Made by a program: the position numbers and the translations under genes. The notes under the pieces are model-generated. The model was given only the letters and a program-made list of their open reading frames with translations, did no database searches and was not told the DNA's origin. This document shows, piece by piece, positions 15,077 through 23,365 of a DNA stretch of 30,693 nucleotides (its first letter is position 1; each line of letters starts with the position of its first letter). The stretch covers positions 1-30,693 of the forward strand of contig DASUFK010000147.1 in the NCBI GenBank assembly GCA_036274615.1, given 5' to 3'. Source of the stretch: FEN-1219 sp036274615 (lineage in GTDB: Bacteria; Pseudomonadota; Gammaproteobacteria; Steroidobacterales; Rariloculaceae).

Positions 15077-15778
15077 CTAGTTCTCGCCCACCACCGTGAT
15101 CTCGTCGAGACGCTTGCGGAGCTGAATCGCCCAGCTCTGCGAGAGGTTGCGCACCTCGGACCAGGTGGTCACCGGGCTCGCCTTGATGCCGACACCCACG
15201 CGCTCGGCCGCGCGGCGATCGGCGGCGCGAGCGAGAACCTCGTTGGACGTCGAGTCGCGCAGCTCGAGCACGAGCGTGGCCTCTCCGACCGAGCTCAGGA
15301 AGACCTCGTAGCGCCCCGGCTGGTTCAGCGGCGGCACGCGCGACACCACGTCCACGAGCGTGCCGAACAGCAAGAGCGTGTTCGGGCCGGGCTGAGTCAC
15401 GAGCTCGAAGCGTTTGGACTTGCCGAGCTCCTCGCGGAATTGCTCCTGGACGATCTCTGTGAGCATGGCCTTCCCCTCGTCGCTGATGGGGAACTCGGTG
15501 TCGTCGTCGCCGCCGGGACGATAGCGTTTGCCTTCGTTGTCCAGCCGGCGGTACTGGATTTCCGCGCCCTTCAGCATCAGCTTCTTGTAGGGCCGGAGAT
15601 CGAGGTCCGCCTTCACCCACGCCATGTCCATGACCGATTTGTCGACGCGAGTGAGGCCGTCGGCCGTGACCTCGGCGTTGGGGCCGGTCTGCACGCGGGG
15701 CTTGCCGTAAACGCCGAACGAGTAGACGAGCGCGAGGCTCGCGCCGAGAGCCAAGGCGGGAACAGCTTTGCGTATCAC
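15077..15778 (-). CDS. DUF3313 family exported protein
   Basis: The 233-residue protein has an N-terminal hydrophobic segment (VPALALGASLALVYSFGVYG) and a periplasmic domain resembling DUF3313: RPYKKLMLKGAEIQYR, an EQFREELG helix, TQPGPNTLLLFGTLVDV, and EVLARAADRRAAERVG followed by TTWSEVRNLSQSWAIQLRKR. That family comprises exported proteins, usually lipoproteins; no lipobox cysteine is seen here, so it may be secreted or membrane-tethered. The start is a GTG at 15778 with an ideal GGAGG site six bases upstream, which settles it against longer readings of the frame. A weak copy of the 14-bp motif lies about 70 bp upstream in matching orientation. Confidence 0.8.
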   Translation of the reverse strand: MIRKAVPALALGASLALVYSFGVYGKPRVQTGPNAEVTADGLTRVDKSVMDMAWVKADLDLRPYKKLMLKGAEIQYRRLDNEGKRYRPGGDDDTEFPISDEGKAMLTEIVQEQFREELGKSKRFELVTQPGPNTLLLFGTLVDVVSRVPPLNQPGRYEVFLSSVGEATLVLELRDSTSNEVLARAADRRAAERVGVGIKASPVTTWSEVRNLSQSWAIQLRKRLDEITVVGEN

Positions 15779-15847
15779 GAGAAACCCTCCGTTTGGGGCG
15801 GCGTTTGATTGTCCCGCGGATGGTGCGATGAGCCGACCGCGCGGCCA

Positions 15848-15861
15848 ATCAGCCTTTGGGC
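15848..15861 (-). promoter_or_regulatory. Weak candidate operator of the 14-bp family
   Basis: The minus strand reads GCCCAAAGGCTGAT, 10 of 14 matches, about 70 bp upstream of the DUF3313 gene. The GTCC core is changed, so this is the least certain member. Confidence 0.35.
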
Positions 15862-15873
15862 CTAGCTGCGGCG

Positions 15874-17322
15874 TCAGAAATAGCCGGTAACCGTAAAGCT
15901 CGGGCCGCGATAGTCGAGGTCGACGGCGCTCGTGACGCCATCGCCGAGGTCGAGCGACAGCCGGTCGAGCACGTAGCCGAAACCGAGGGCAACGTGCGCG
16001 AACGTCCGATGCGTCATCCCGAGCGAGATGAACAGCCTGCGCCCCTCGCGAGGGTCGAGGTCGAGCAGCGACCAGCGCAGCTGCCCATTGACCGCGAGCT
16101 TGCGCGGGAACCGAGCCTCCGCGGAGACGCCGAGCGCGGGCAGCGCCGGCGAGCGGCGCGTCGCGCCCGAAGCCGGCGGCCCTGCGAGCTCGAGATCGAG
16201 CCGCATGAAATGCAGGCCGGCGTCGACCGTAACCTCCTTTTGCGGATCGTCGAGCACCGCGAACGCGTAGCTCGCGCGCCAGTCGTCGAGCTCCGCTCCG
16301 GCCGCGCCGGACTCGCGCGACGCGGCGTAACGCTCGATCTCGAGTCGATGCCGCCCGGCGATGCGTACGCGTGCGGCGAGATAGGCGAGCTCCGCGTCGC
16401 CGGCGCGATCGCCGCCGGCGTGCTCGGCCACCGACGTGAGCCACGCGTGCGTGTCGGCCGCGGCCGCTGCCATCGTGACGGTCAGGGCCGGGCGATCGAA
16501 CGGTTGCGATGCGTCCGTCGCCGCCGGCGCCTTGGATCTCCACAGCGGTTGCAGATACGCCGCCTGCAACGACACGTACCCGCGCCGGTCGGTCTCGACG
16601 ATCGGGCTGGCGGAGATCTCGCGGCCGAACTGCTCGACGGATACGCGGCCGCTCACGAGCCAGCGCGGACCGAGCTGCGCGCCCCACGACACGCCCGCGG
16701 ACCAGCCGTCGGCGTCGCTGCCGGCGTACGCCGGCCGGTCGGGTGTCGCGGCGATGGCGGATACGCCGAAGTAATAGTCGACGAAGCTCGTGCCGTAGCG
16801 GCGCAACGCGATCTCGGGTATCACGTACGAGCGCTCCCAGCGCTTCGGCAGCGAAAAACGCAGTGTCTGGCTCGCGCCCGTGTGGTGACGCAGCAAATCG
16901 ACGAACGCCGTGTAGTCGACGTGCACGGGCCACGCGCGCCAGCCGATCGACGGCCCGATCTCGAGCGTCCAGGGCCGGTCGGGCAAGCCGCCGAGCTCGG
17001 GCGAGTCCGAGCTCTCGAAGCCGAGCGACTGATAGCGGATCAACGCGCCGAGCTCGAGGCCCGACGGCGGCGCCCAACGGATCCCGTAGCCGCCGTCGCG
17101 ATTGAACGCGAGATCGTCGTCGAACGCGCCGGGGAACAGCGACGCGATGGCGGGATACACCGTGAACGAATTGCGCACTCCGACGTACGGGCTCTCCGTC
17201 GTCGCGAGGCCGGCGCCGATGGCGAAGTCGTTCAAATCGAAGTCGAGCAGCCGCTCGCGTAGACCCGCGGCAGCAAGCTGCGAGAGGCAAGCCGCGACGG
17301 CGGCAACGAGCCAGCGACTCAA
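15874..17322 (-). CDS. Large outer-membrane barrel protein; N-terminal part MipA/OmpV-like, C-terminal part like its neighbour
   Basis: The 482-residue exported protein has a short signal sequence (WLVAAVAACLSQLAAA) and ends in phenylalanine, as outer-membrane barrels do. Residues about 25-255 resemble MipA/OmpV proteins (FAIGAGLATTESPYVG, GIRWAPPSGLELGALIRY, FVDYYFGVS). Residues about 310-482 instead align with the C-terminal half of the divergent barrel at 17489: RASYAFAVLDD against DYTYAFLAPE, LPALGVSAEARF against LPVLGLRGDYAV, and a shared FAHVALGFGYV-like strand. MipA proteins are about 250 residues, so this looks like a fusion of two barrels or one very large barrel. The start is TTG with no clear ribosome site and is uncertain by some codons. 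Confidence 0.78.
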   Translation of the reverse strand: MSRWLVAAVAACLSQLAAAGLRERLLDFDLNDFAIGAGLATTESPYVGVRNSFTVYPAIASLFPGAFDDDLAFNRDGGYGIRWAPPSGLELGALIRYQSLGFESSDSPELGGLPDRPWTLEIGPSIGWRAWPVHVDYTAFVDLLRHHTGASQTLRFSLPKRWERSYVIPEIALRRYGTSFVDYYFGVSAIAATPDRPAYAGSDADGWSAGVSWGAQLGPRWLVSGRVSVEQFGREISASPIVETDRRGYVSLQAAYLQPLWRSKAPAATDASQPFDRPALTVTMAAAAADTHAWLTSVAEHAGGDRAGDAELAYLAARVRIAGRHRLEIERYAASRESGAAGAELDDWRASYAFAVLDDPQKEVTVDAGLHFMRLDLELAGPPASGATRRSPALPALGVSAEARFPRKLAVNGQLRWSLLDLDPREGRRLFISLGMTHRTFAHVALGFGYVLDRLSLDLGDGVTSAVDLDYRGPSFTVTGYF

Positions 17323-17398
17323 GTGTTTGGGCCGAATGCCGGCAGGTCCTTATGCCGAGAAGACGGCATCGTAGAGCGCGGCACACCTAGGGGCATGA

Positions 17399-17412
17399 GA
17401 CGAAGGTCCGAC
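17399..17412 (+). promoter_or_regulatory. Candidate operator of the 14-bp family
   Basis: GACGAAGGTCCGAC, 12 of 14 matches, lies between the two divergent barrel genes, 77 bp before the start of the one at 17489. Confidence 0.6.
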
Positions 17413-17488
17413 TGCTCAGCGCGGATCGCAGCGTCATAGTGCCAGCACAAATCGTTGCGTTTTCTCCGCAACTCGAGAGGCCCCGAAG

Positions 17489-18313
17489 ATGCGTCGCTAT
17501 CTTGCGCCCGATCGCGCCCTGTGGCTCTGTGCCGTCTCCACTCTGCTCGCCGTCGCGGCGCCCGCTCGGGCGCAGGTCGAGAGCGGCCCCGGCGGCCACG
17601 AGCGCGCGAGCGTCTCGTTCGCCGCGTTCATCACGGACCGCGAGTCCACCGTGCGCTTGGACTCCGCGAACCGCGGCGGCACCGACATCAACATGGAGGA
17701 CGACCTCGGCTTCGACCCCAGCCTCACGGTCGCGCGCATCGACGGACATTACTGGTTCAACAAGCGACATCGCTTCGACGGTACCTATTTCGACTTGAAT
17801 CGCAGCGCCGAGCACCGAATCGACGAAACGATCAACTTCGGCGACAACACGTACACGATCAATACGCTGATCAGCGGGGAGCAGAAGTTCAGCATCTTCA
17901 AGCTCGACTACACTTACGCATTCCTCGCTCCCGAGCGCGGCTTTCTCGGCCTCACCGGCGGTCTCTATGTCTCGAAGTCGACATACACGTTGACCGCGGG
18001 AGCGGCGAACACCGAAAGCGAGGACCTCACGGCACCGCTGCCGGTGCTGGGTCTGCGCGGCGATTACGCGGTCACCGACAGGATCACGCTCGGCGGCGCA
18101 TGGGAGTGGTTCGGGTTCGAGTCGGACAACGTCGACGGCCATCTCACGGACTTCTACGTGGGCGCGGACTATCGAATCACCAAGCGCTTCGCCGCGGGCC
18201 TCGCCTACAACAGAGTGTCGACGAGCCTCGGCGCCCGCGACTCGGGCGGCTTCGAGGGCCGCCTGGCGTGGAAATACGATGGGATGCTCCTGTACGCCAA
18301 GCTCGACTTCTGA
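17489..18313 (+). CDS. Outer-membrane beta-barrel protein
   Basis: This 274-residue protein has a signal sequence (LWLCAVSTLLAVAAPARAQ), alternating hydrophobic/polar strands throughout and a terminal phenylalanine (AKLDF). The pattern GHYWFNKRHRFDGTYFDL, then LPVLGLRGDYAV and FAAGLAYNRV, is a recurring type of outer-membrane protein of unknown cargo. The ATG at 17489 sits after a GAGAGG stretch. It diverges from the large double barrel with 166 bp between and shares a C-terminal domain with it, so the pair likely arose by duplication. A 14-bp motif lies about 77 bp upstream, pointing toward this gene. Confidence 0.83.
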   Translation: MRRYLAPDRALWLCAVSTLLAVAAPARAQVESGPGGHERASVSFAAFITDRESTVRLDSANRGGTDINMEDDLGFDPSLTVARIDGHYWFNKRHRFDGTYFDLNRSAEHRIDETINFGDNTYTINTLISGEQKFSIFKLDYTYAFLAPERGFLGLTGGLYVSKSTYTLTAGAANTESEDLTAPLPVLGLRGDYAVTDRITLGGAWEWFGFESDNVDGHLTDFYVGADYRITKRFAAGLAYNRVSTSLGARDSGGFEGRLAWKYDGMLLYAKLDF

Positions 18314-18418
18314 GCGCGGCGCCGCGGGCGCAATTTTGCTTGGAGCCGACCGAGCGCTGCGGCCGCGCTCGCTCGGCCCTCATCGCAGCTCGAGAGCTCA
18401 TCGAGCCTGGGGTTTGAC

Positions 18419-19048
18419 ATGACGTCTCCGCTCTCCGCCGACCCGCACGGAGACCGACCCAAGATGCCGGCGGGCCCGCTGGCCGATGCGCTGCAAAGAG
18501 TTTGGTGGACCGTGATCCTGCGCGGCATTGCCGCGCTGGTGTTCGGCATCGTCGTCCTGGCGTGGCCGGGGCTCGCATTCGCAACCTTGCTCGTGATGTT
18601 CGGCGCGTTCTGCCTCGCGGACGGAGTGTTCGGCGTTTGGGCGGCGCTCTCCGGCGGCAGCGACCATCGCTGGCTGCAGCTCGTGTGGGCGCTCGTCAGC
18701 ATCGGCGCCGGGCTCGCCACGTTGCTCGTGCCGGGCGTAACGTCCGTGGCCCTCCTCTTCTACATCGGGGCGTGGGCCGTGACGAGCGGAGTGCTCCAGA
18801 TCGTGAGCGCGATCCAGCTGCGCCGCGAGATCGAGGGCGAGTGGCTGCTGATGTTGAACGGATTGCTCGCCGTCATCTTCGGCCTGCTGTTGTTTGCGCG
18901 GCCCGGAGCCGGCGCGATGGCGATCGTCACGATTCTCGGGGTGTTCGCGATCGCCTCGGGCGTCGCGCTGATCATGCTCGGGTGGCGGGCGAAAAGCTTC
19001 CTGCAAGCCGCCACCGGCGCACGCGCCCGCAACCGAGCGCGCGCTTGA
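18419..19048 (+). CDS. HdeD family (DUF308) membrane protein, second copy
   Basis: The 209-residue inner-membrane protein has about six helices and the family start VWWTVILRGIAALVFGIVVL, closely parallel to the copy at 11645. The N-terminal tail before the first helix is 20-odd residues of polar sequence and the C-terminus is basic. The role is probably acid or envelope-stress tolerance, inferred from E. coli HdeD only. It follows the barrel at 17489 by 105 bp. No copy of the 14-bp motif was found just upstream, so it may be read from the barrel promoter. Confidence 0.9.
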   Translation: MTSPLSADPHGDRPKMPAGPLADALQRVWWTVILRGIAALVFGIVVLAWPGLAFATLLVMFGAFCLADGVFGVWAALSGGSDHRWLQLVWALVSIGAGLATLLVPGVTSVALLFYIGAWAVTSGVLQIVSAIQLRREIEGEWLLMLNGLLAVIFGLLLFARPGAGAMAIVTILGVFAIASGVALIMLGWRAKSFLQAATGARARNRARA

Positions 19049-19682
19049 GGCGGATGCGCCCGGCGATACCCCGTTAGCGCGCGCCGCGCGTAGCCGCCGT
19101 CCCGCTCATCGCGTCCGAGCCGCGTCCGACGGTCGATCGATCGTTGCCCGTTCGCGCCACGCCCCTCGCGCGGCCCCGCACCCCGCACGCGGGAGCCATG
19201 CATTCGCCACATCCGATCGGCCGCGCCTGCGCGGCACGCCTGCCGGCGCGGCCGAAACACGCACGCGCTCCATGGAACGTCGATCGGCACATCTTCATAT
19301 GTCGCTATCCAACAACATTCTACCGGGCACGTTGGCCCAAGGTCCGATATTGCGGCGCCACAGGCATCGTAGAGTGCTCCCTCATATGACCCCTGCATGC
19401 AACTCGCAACGCCCGATTCGACCAGGAGAACGTCGGAGCACGAACGCGGCGATGCAACTCGTCGCCGCCGACGAAGTGGGAGCCGAACCGCGATGAGTTA
19501 TGCCGCGGGTCGCGGCGTTGCCAATGCAATGAGGGCGGTATTATTCTGGCCCGGCTGTCGACACAAGAAGAACTCGCTGCAACGGAAATGCAACCGGCCG
19601 GGTTCAAGCTCGATGAGCGAGCGGCCAGTCCGGCATCGAACCGAGCGAGACCAACCTGGCACCCGCAGCACGAGGGGGAAGT
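19049..19682. other. 634-bp region without a convincing gene
   Basis: This stretch lies between the second HdeD gene and the FixJ-type regulator. Its open frames (81 and 99 codons on the plus strand) are rich in Arg and Ser and look non-coding. It holds a 14-bp motif at 19335 and TGTCGACA at 19556. A long leader, a small RNA or a decayed gene are all possible; nothing decides between them. Confidence 0.6.
19335..19348 (+). promoter_or_regulatory. Candidate operator of the 14-bp family
   Basis: GCCCAAGGTCCGAT, 13 of 14 matches, lies in the long non-coding stretch before the FixJ-type regulator, 335 bp from its start. If used, it implies a long leader or an unseen small gene. Confidence 0.55.
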
Positions 19683-20378
19683 ATGGATACGGATAGCACT
19701 GGGGCGCGGCACAACACGGCGCGCAGCACGCGCGTGCGCGACGGCGTCGAAGGTGTGACGGCAGAACAACCGGTGGTATTCGTCGTCGACGACGACGCCA
19801 CGGTGTTGCGGTCCATCGAGCGACTGCTGCGCGTCCACGGTCTGGCCGTGCGGCCTTTCGCCGCGCCATCGGCCTTCCTGCGCGCGATCGACCCCGCGAC
19901 GCCCGGTTGCGTGCTGCTCGATCTCTCGCTGCCCGGATCCACGGGTCTCGACGTGCAGAAGCAGCTGCTGGCGTCGGGCAATCTTCAGCCGGTGGTGTTC
20001 TTGTCGGGCTACGGAACGATTCGCGCGAGCGTTCAGGCCATGAAGGCCGGCGCCATCGACTTCATCGAGAAGCCGTTCGAGGAAAGCACGTTGATCGCCA
20101 CCGTGGAGCGCGCGATCGCGCGCGATCAAGAGCAGCGCGCGCGCCGCCTCGAAGGCGAGGCGTATACCGCCCGCCTCGAGCTGCTGACTCCGCGCGAGCG
20201 CCAAGTGCTCCGGCACGTGATCGCCGGCCGGCTCAACAAGCAGATCGCGGCGCGGCTCGGCACGGCGGAAAAAACGATCAAGGTCCATCGCGCGCGCGTG
20301 ATGTACAAGATGTCGGTGCGCTCGGTCGCCGAGCTCACTCGAGTCGCGGACTTCATCGGCATTCAGCCCGAGGCGTAG
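19683..20378 (+). CDS. FixJ/NarL-type response regulator with LuxR DNA-binding domain
   Basis: The 231-residue protein has a receiver domain at about 30-145, with acidic pocket FVVDDD, phosphorylated aspartate in LLDLSLPGSTG, and lysine in FIEKPFEE. It is followed by a LuxR-type helix-turn-helix at about 165-225 (LTPRERQVLRHVIAG, NKQIAARLGTAEKTIKVHRA). FixJ-type regulators activate promoters as phosphorylated dimers. The ATG follows a GAGGGGGAAG ribosome site. It has no kinase next to it; the sensor kinase at 8858 is the nearest candidate and itself lacks a DNA-binding partner. A copy of the 14-bp motif lies 335 bp upstream, within the long untranslated region before this gene. Confidence 0.94.
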   Translation: MDTDSTGARHNTARSTRVRDGVEGVTAEQPVVFVVDDDATVLRSIERLLRVHGLAVRPFAAPSAFLRAIDPATPGCVLLDLSLPGSTGLDVQKQLLASGNLQPVVFLSGYGTIRASVQAMKAGAIDFIEKPFEESTLIATVERAIARDQEQRARRLEGEAYTARLELLTPRERQVLRHVIAGRLNKQIAARLGTAEKTIKVHRARVMYKMSVRSVAELTRVADFIGIQPEA

Positions 20379-20406
20379 CTCCGCGCCTTTCGCGGGCAAC
20401 AGCCTG

Positions 20407-20420
20407 CACGAAAGTCCAAT
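20407..20420 (+). promoter_or_regulatory. Candidate operator of the 14-bp family
   Basis: CACGAAAGTCCAAT, 10 of 14 matches, lies between the FixJ-type regulator and the DUF481 gene, 58 bp before the latter. Its AAAGTCC core is the same variant as the site before the sensor kinase. Confidence 0.45.
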
Positions 20421-20478
20421 GGCCGCTCCGCGAGCGGCTGCCGATCATCCCGAAGCACTTGCGATCGTGAGGAACGAC

Positions 20479-21549
20479 ATGGCCCTCGCTCGTCCAACGC
20501 GCGATCGACGCGCGCTGCTCGCCGCCCTACTGGCCTCGATCTGCGTTCAACTGCACGCCGTGCCCGCCGCAGCTCGCGACAAGACCGACATCGTGATCAT
20601 GCGCAACGGCGACCGGTTGACCGGCGAGGTGAAAGGCCTCGAGTACGGCATCCTCGAGCTGTCGACCGATCACATGGGCACGGTGAAGATCGAGTGGCCG
20701 GAGATCGCATCGATCGAGAGCATGATCGCGTTCGACGTGGAGCAAATCGGCGGCATGCGCTCGCACGGCGCGATCACTACCGCCAACGGTAAGCTCATGA
20801 TCGCGAATGGCGAGGCGGAGCCCGAGTCCGTGTCGCTCGCCTCCGTCACACGCCTATCCGAGCTCCAGCCCGGATTCTGGCAGCGCGTCAACGGCACGTT
20901 CTCGATCGGCTACAACTACACGAAGTCGAGCGACATCTCGGTGACGAATTTCGCCTTGACCTCACAGTACGTCGCGGAGCGAATTCGCTCGACGCTCGAC
21001 ATCAACGGCAATCGCACCTCGAGCCCCGGCCAGGAGGCGACGGACCAGGAGTCCATCCAGTCCACCGTCCAGTTCCTGAGCGACAAGCCGCGCTTCTGGG
21101 TGCTGCTGAACACGCTCGAGAGCAACGAGCAACTCGGCATCGAACGGCGCCTCCAGAGCGGCGGCGCGATCGCGCGCTACTTCAAGCAGACCGCCTACAG
21201 CGAGCTCACGGGCTATGGCGGGCTCGCGGTCAACGCCGAGCGGACCACCACGGCGCTCGACGACCGGCAAACCAGCGTCGAAGGCGTGCTCGGCGGACAG
21301 TGGCGCGTGTTCCGCTTCACGGAGCCCGAGGTGAGCCTCACGGCGCAGGCCGCGCTCTACCCGAGCATCACCGAGCAGGGCCGCTATCGCAGCAGCCTGA
21401 ACATGACCATGGCGCGCGACCTGATAAAGGACTTCACGATCAACCTGACCTTGTATCAGAGCTACGACAGCGATCCGCCGGCCGAGGCGAACGGCGAGAT
21501 CAACAAGAAAGACTACGGCATCGTCACTTCGTTCGGCTACAAGTTCTGA
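20479..21549 (+). CDS. DUF481 family outer-membrane protein
   Basis: The 356-residue exported protein has a signal sequence (LLAALLASICVQLHAVPAAA). It then has a small N-terminal domain of short strands (DIVIMRNGDRLTGEVKGLE, MGTVKIEWPEIASIES) and a C-terminal barrel of DUF481 type ending in phenylalanine (VTSFGYKF). DUF481 includes E. coli YdiY, reported as salt- or acid-induced. The N-terminal domain with its RNGDRLTGEV signature is common in this architecture. The ATG at 20479 follows GAGGAA; an ATG 20 codons upstream overlaps the 14-bp motif at 20407 and is unlikely to be used. It comes 100 bp after the FixJ-type regulator and stops 6 bp from the converging barrel gene. Confidence 0.86.
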   Translation: MALARPTRDRRALLAALLASICVQLHAVPAAARDKTDIVIMRNGDRLTGEVKGLEYGILELSTDHMGTVKIEWPEIASIESMIAFDVEQIGGMRSHGAITTANGKLMIANGEAEPESVSLASVTRLSELQPGFWQRVNGTFSIGYNYTKSSDISVTNFALTSQYVAERIRSTLDINGNRTSSPGQEATDQESIQSTVQFLSDKPRFWVLLNTLESNEQLGIERRLQSGGAIARYFKQTAYSELTGYGGLAVNAERTTTALDDRQTSVEGVLGGQWRVFRFTEPEVSLTAQAALYPSITEQGRYRSSLNMTMARDLIKDFTINLTLYQSYDSDPPAEANGEINKKDYGIVTSFGYKF

Positions 21550-21555
21550 CGGCGG

Positions 21556-22314
21556 TCAGAAGCGCCAGGCGACGCCCACGATGGGCCCCCGGCTCTGCAC
21601 GTCGAAGACGAACCGGTCGGCGCCCTCGCCGCTGTCGTAGTCGGTGTCGAGCACGCGGAAGCCGAACAGCACGTCGAGGGCGTTCGTGGTGTGCCAGTCG
21701 AAGCGCGCGACCGCTTGCCATGCATTGTCCGAGCCCACGCCGAAGCCGCCGTAATCGCCGCGCAGCACGAGGGACCACTTGTCCGCGAACGGCACCGTCC
21801 AGCGCACGCCGACGTAGGGGTCCACCCACTGTTCGGTACGGCCGGTGATCCGCGCTCGCGTGCCGTTCAGCAACGAGCCGGCCTCGGCGTCGATCTCGGT
21901 GAAGCGCGCGCCGCCGATCACTTCGAGCCGATCGCGCGTTCGATAGGCCGCCTCGGCGCTCACCACCGTGAGATCCGTCTCGGCATGGAACTCGACGTTC
22001 GGCCCCGGGGTGCTCGTGCCTTCGAGACCCATGAAGATGAGGTCTACGCCGATGGTCAAGTCGCCGTGCTGCGCCTGGTACGCGCCCATCATTCCGGTCT
22101 TCAAATGGTCGAGCAAGTCGCCGAAGCTCGCGTCGATGTCGGCGGTTACGGAACCGAGGCCCACGGTGCCGTCCATGCCCGAGCCCATCAAGTAGAGCGC
22201 GAGCGAATGCTTCCATGGCTCCGATTGCGCGAAGGTGGCGGGGGCGGACGCGCCGAACGCAGCGATTGCGAGAGCTACCGCAGCGACCGATCGAACACGC
22301 GCTCTCGAAATCAC
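21556..22314 (-). CDS. Outer-membrane beta-barrel protein
   Basis: The protein has about 252 residues: a signal sequence (SVAAVALAIAAFGASAPATFAQ), a barrel of alternating strands (LALYLMGSGMDG, LEVIGGARFTEIDAE, WVDPYVGVRW) and a terminal RF. It resembles the group of outer-membrane proteins that begin with WKHSLALYLMG-type strands, of unknown cargo. The start is not an ATG. The GTG at 22314 is chosen for its GGAG site; TTG codons at 22317 or 22335 are alternatives. It converges on the DUF481 gene with 6 bp between stops and diverges from the glycine-zipper gene. The intervening region holds two copies of the 14-bp motif, one nearly palindromic. Confidence 0.82.
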   Translation of the reverse strand: MISRARVRSVAAVALAIAAFGASAPATFAQSEPWKHSLALYLMGSGMDGTVGLGSVTADIDASFGDLLDHLKTGMMGAYQAQHGDLTIGVDLIFMGLEGTSTPGPNVEFHAETDLTVVSAEAAYRTRDRLEVIGGARFTEIDAEAGSLLNGTRARITGRTEQWVDPYVGVRWTVPFADKWSLVLRGDYGGFGVGSDNAWQAVARFDWHTTNALDVLFGFRVLDTDYDSGEGADRFVFDVQSRGPIVGVAWRF

Positions 22315-22377
22315 CAACCACGCTCCGTCCGCCAATGAGTGGCGCGATCCTAGCGACCCTGCGGAGCGCGATCATTG

Positions 22378-22391
22378 GACCAAGGTCTAAA
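22378..22391 (+). promoter_or_regulatory. Candidate operator of the 14-bp family, near-palindromic
   Basis: GACCAAGGTCTAAA is embedded in ATTGGACCAAGGTCT, whose reverse strand also reads as a site (GACCTTGGTCCAAT). It lies between the divergent barrel and glycine-zipper genes and could serve both. Confidence 0.6.
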
Positions 22392-22420
22392 CATGCTTCG
22401 CCGGCTCGCCGGCCGTGCGG

Positions 22421-22434
22421 GCCGAAGGTCCCAT
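22421..22434 (+). promoter_or_regulatory. Candidate operator of the 14-bp family
   Basis: GCCGAAGGTCCCAT, 11 of 14 matches, a second site 43 bp (about four helix turns) downstream of the one at 22378 and 71 bp before the glycine-zipper gene. Confidence 0.5.
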
Positions 22435-22504
22435 CGTCATCGGACGCGAAGTGGCGTAGTTTTCGCGTGCACACGCCGTTTGGCCGTACGGACAGGAGAC
22501 TCGC

Positions 22505-23017
22505 ATGATCACCGGCAAACTCACGACGTTCACGATCGGCGTGCTCTGCATCGGCAGCGCCGCCGCACAGGCGCCCGGGCAAAGCTACGCACAGCCGCTC
22601 GGCCTCATCGTCTTCCCGGCCAACAACCAGTCGCCCGAGACGCAGCGTAACGACGAAGCCACCTGTTACCAGTGGGCGCAGCAAAACACGGGCATCCAGA
22701 ATCCGACGACGCCGCCGGCTCAGCAGCAACAGGCAAAGCAGGAAAGCGGCGGCGGCGGACGCGGCGCATTGCGCGGCGCCGCGGCGGGCGCATTGCTGTC
22801 GGAAGTCGGCAGCCCTCACTACAGCAACAGCAACGACGCCGCGTGGGCGGGCGCGATCATCGGCGGCGCGCGCGGCTCGAAGGAACAGAAGGTCCGCAAC
22901 CAAGCGGCGCAAGAGAAGGCGCAGAGCGCCAACAATCAAGCGTTCCAGCAGCAGCTGGCGACGTTCAACAAAGGGTTCTCGGCTTGCCTGGAAGCCAAGA
23001 AGTACACCGTTAAGTAA
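22505..23017 (+). CDS. Glycine-zipper family exported protein
   Basis: The 170-residue protein has a signal sequence (TFTIGVLCIGSAAAQA), a segment with DEATCYQWAQQNTG, then a glycine-zipper region of two small-residue helices (GALRGAAAGALLSEVG and AWAGAIIGGARG) separated by a polar turn, and a polar Gln-rich C-terminus. Glycine-zipper proteins of the envelope may insert in or span membranes; the function is not established. The AGGAGA ribosome site before the ATG is strong. Two copies of the 14-bp motif lie about 115 and 70 bp upstream. Confidence 0.82.
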   Translation: MITGKLTTFTIGVLCIGSAAAQAPGQSYAQPLGLIVFPANNQSPETQRNDEATCYQWAQQNTGIQNPTTPPAQQQQAKQESGGGGRGALRGAAAGALLSEVGSPHYSNSNDAAWAGAIIGGARGSKEQKVRNQAAQEKAQSANNQAFQQQLATFNKGFSACLEAKKYTVK

Positions 23018-23274
23018 CCCCGTCGCGGCGGCGCTCGCGGGCGCCCATAAAGAAACGCACCGTTGCGGCTGGTGCGCGGGGGGATCGCGCAGGAGCGGCG
23101 GCGGTGCGCAGGGCGGGTGGGATTCGCGTTGCCGTTGTTCGACCGGGAGGCAGCCCGGCGGAACGGGTCCGTCGGTTGTCGCTCACGAGCCCGAACAGAG
23201 CCGCGGCACGTTCGCCGTAAACCTCCGCTGGTCTTCGTTTGGCCCGATCTTCGTCTCGAGCTTCGAGCTGCCCA

Positions 23275-23288
23275 ATAGGACCTTGGGA
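23275..23288 (-). promoter_or_regulatory. Candidate operator of the 14-bp family
   Basis: The minus strand reads TCCCAAGGTCCTAT, 11 of 14 matches with an exact CCAAGGTCC core. It lies in the region before the OmpW-like barrel gene but points away from it, 91 bp from the perfect site at 23366. Confidence 0.5.
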
Positions 23289-23365
23289 GTAGGACCCACT
23301 GCGAAACGGCGCGATGCGGCGGGCGCGATCTGTGTGTTCGACGACACACTCGCGTGAAGCAGTGC

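Noticed and set aside
14754..15080. Competing 108-codon frame over the hypothetical gene at 14773
   Set aside because: It is heavily arginine-rich, while the frame starting at 14773 has ordinary composition and GC-rich third positions.
19640..19670. TGGCAC element considered as a sigma-54 promoter before the FixJ-type regulator
   Set aside because: The expected TTGC half at the right spacing is missing.
19397..19696. Possible small gene of 99 codons upstream of the FixJ-type regulator
   Set aside because: Its composition is Arg/Ser-rich with no hydrophobic core, and it would overlap the start and ribosome site of the regulator gene.
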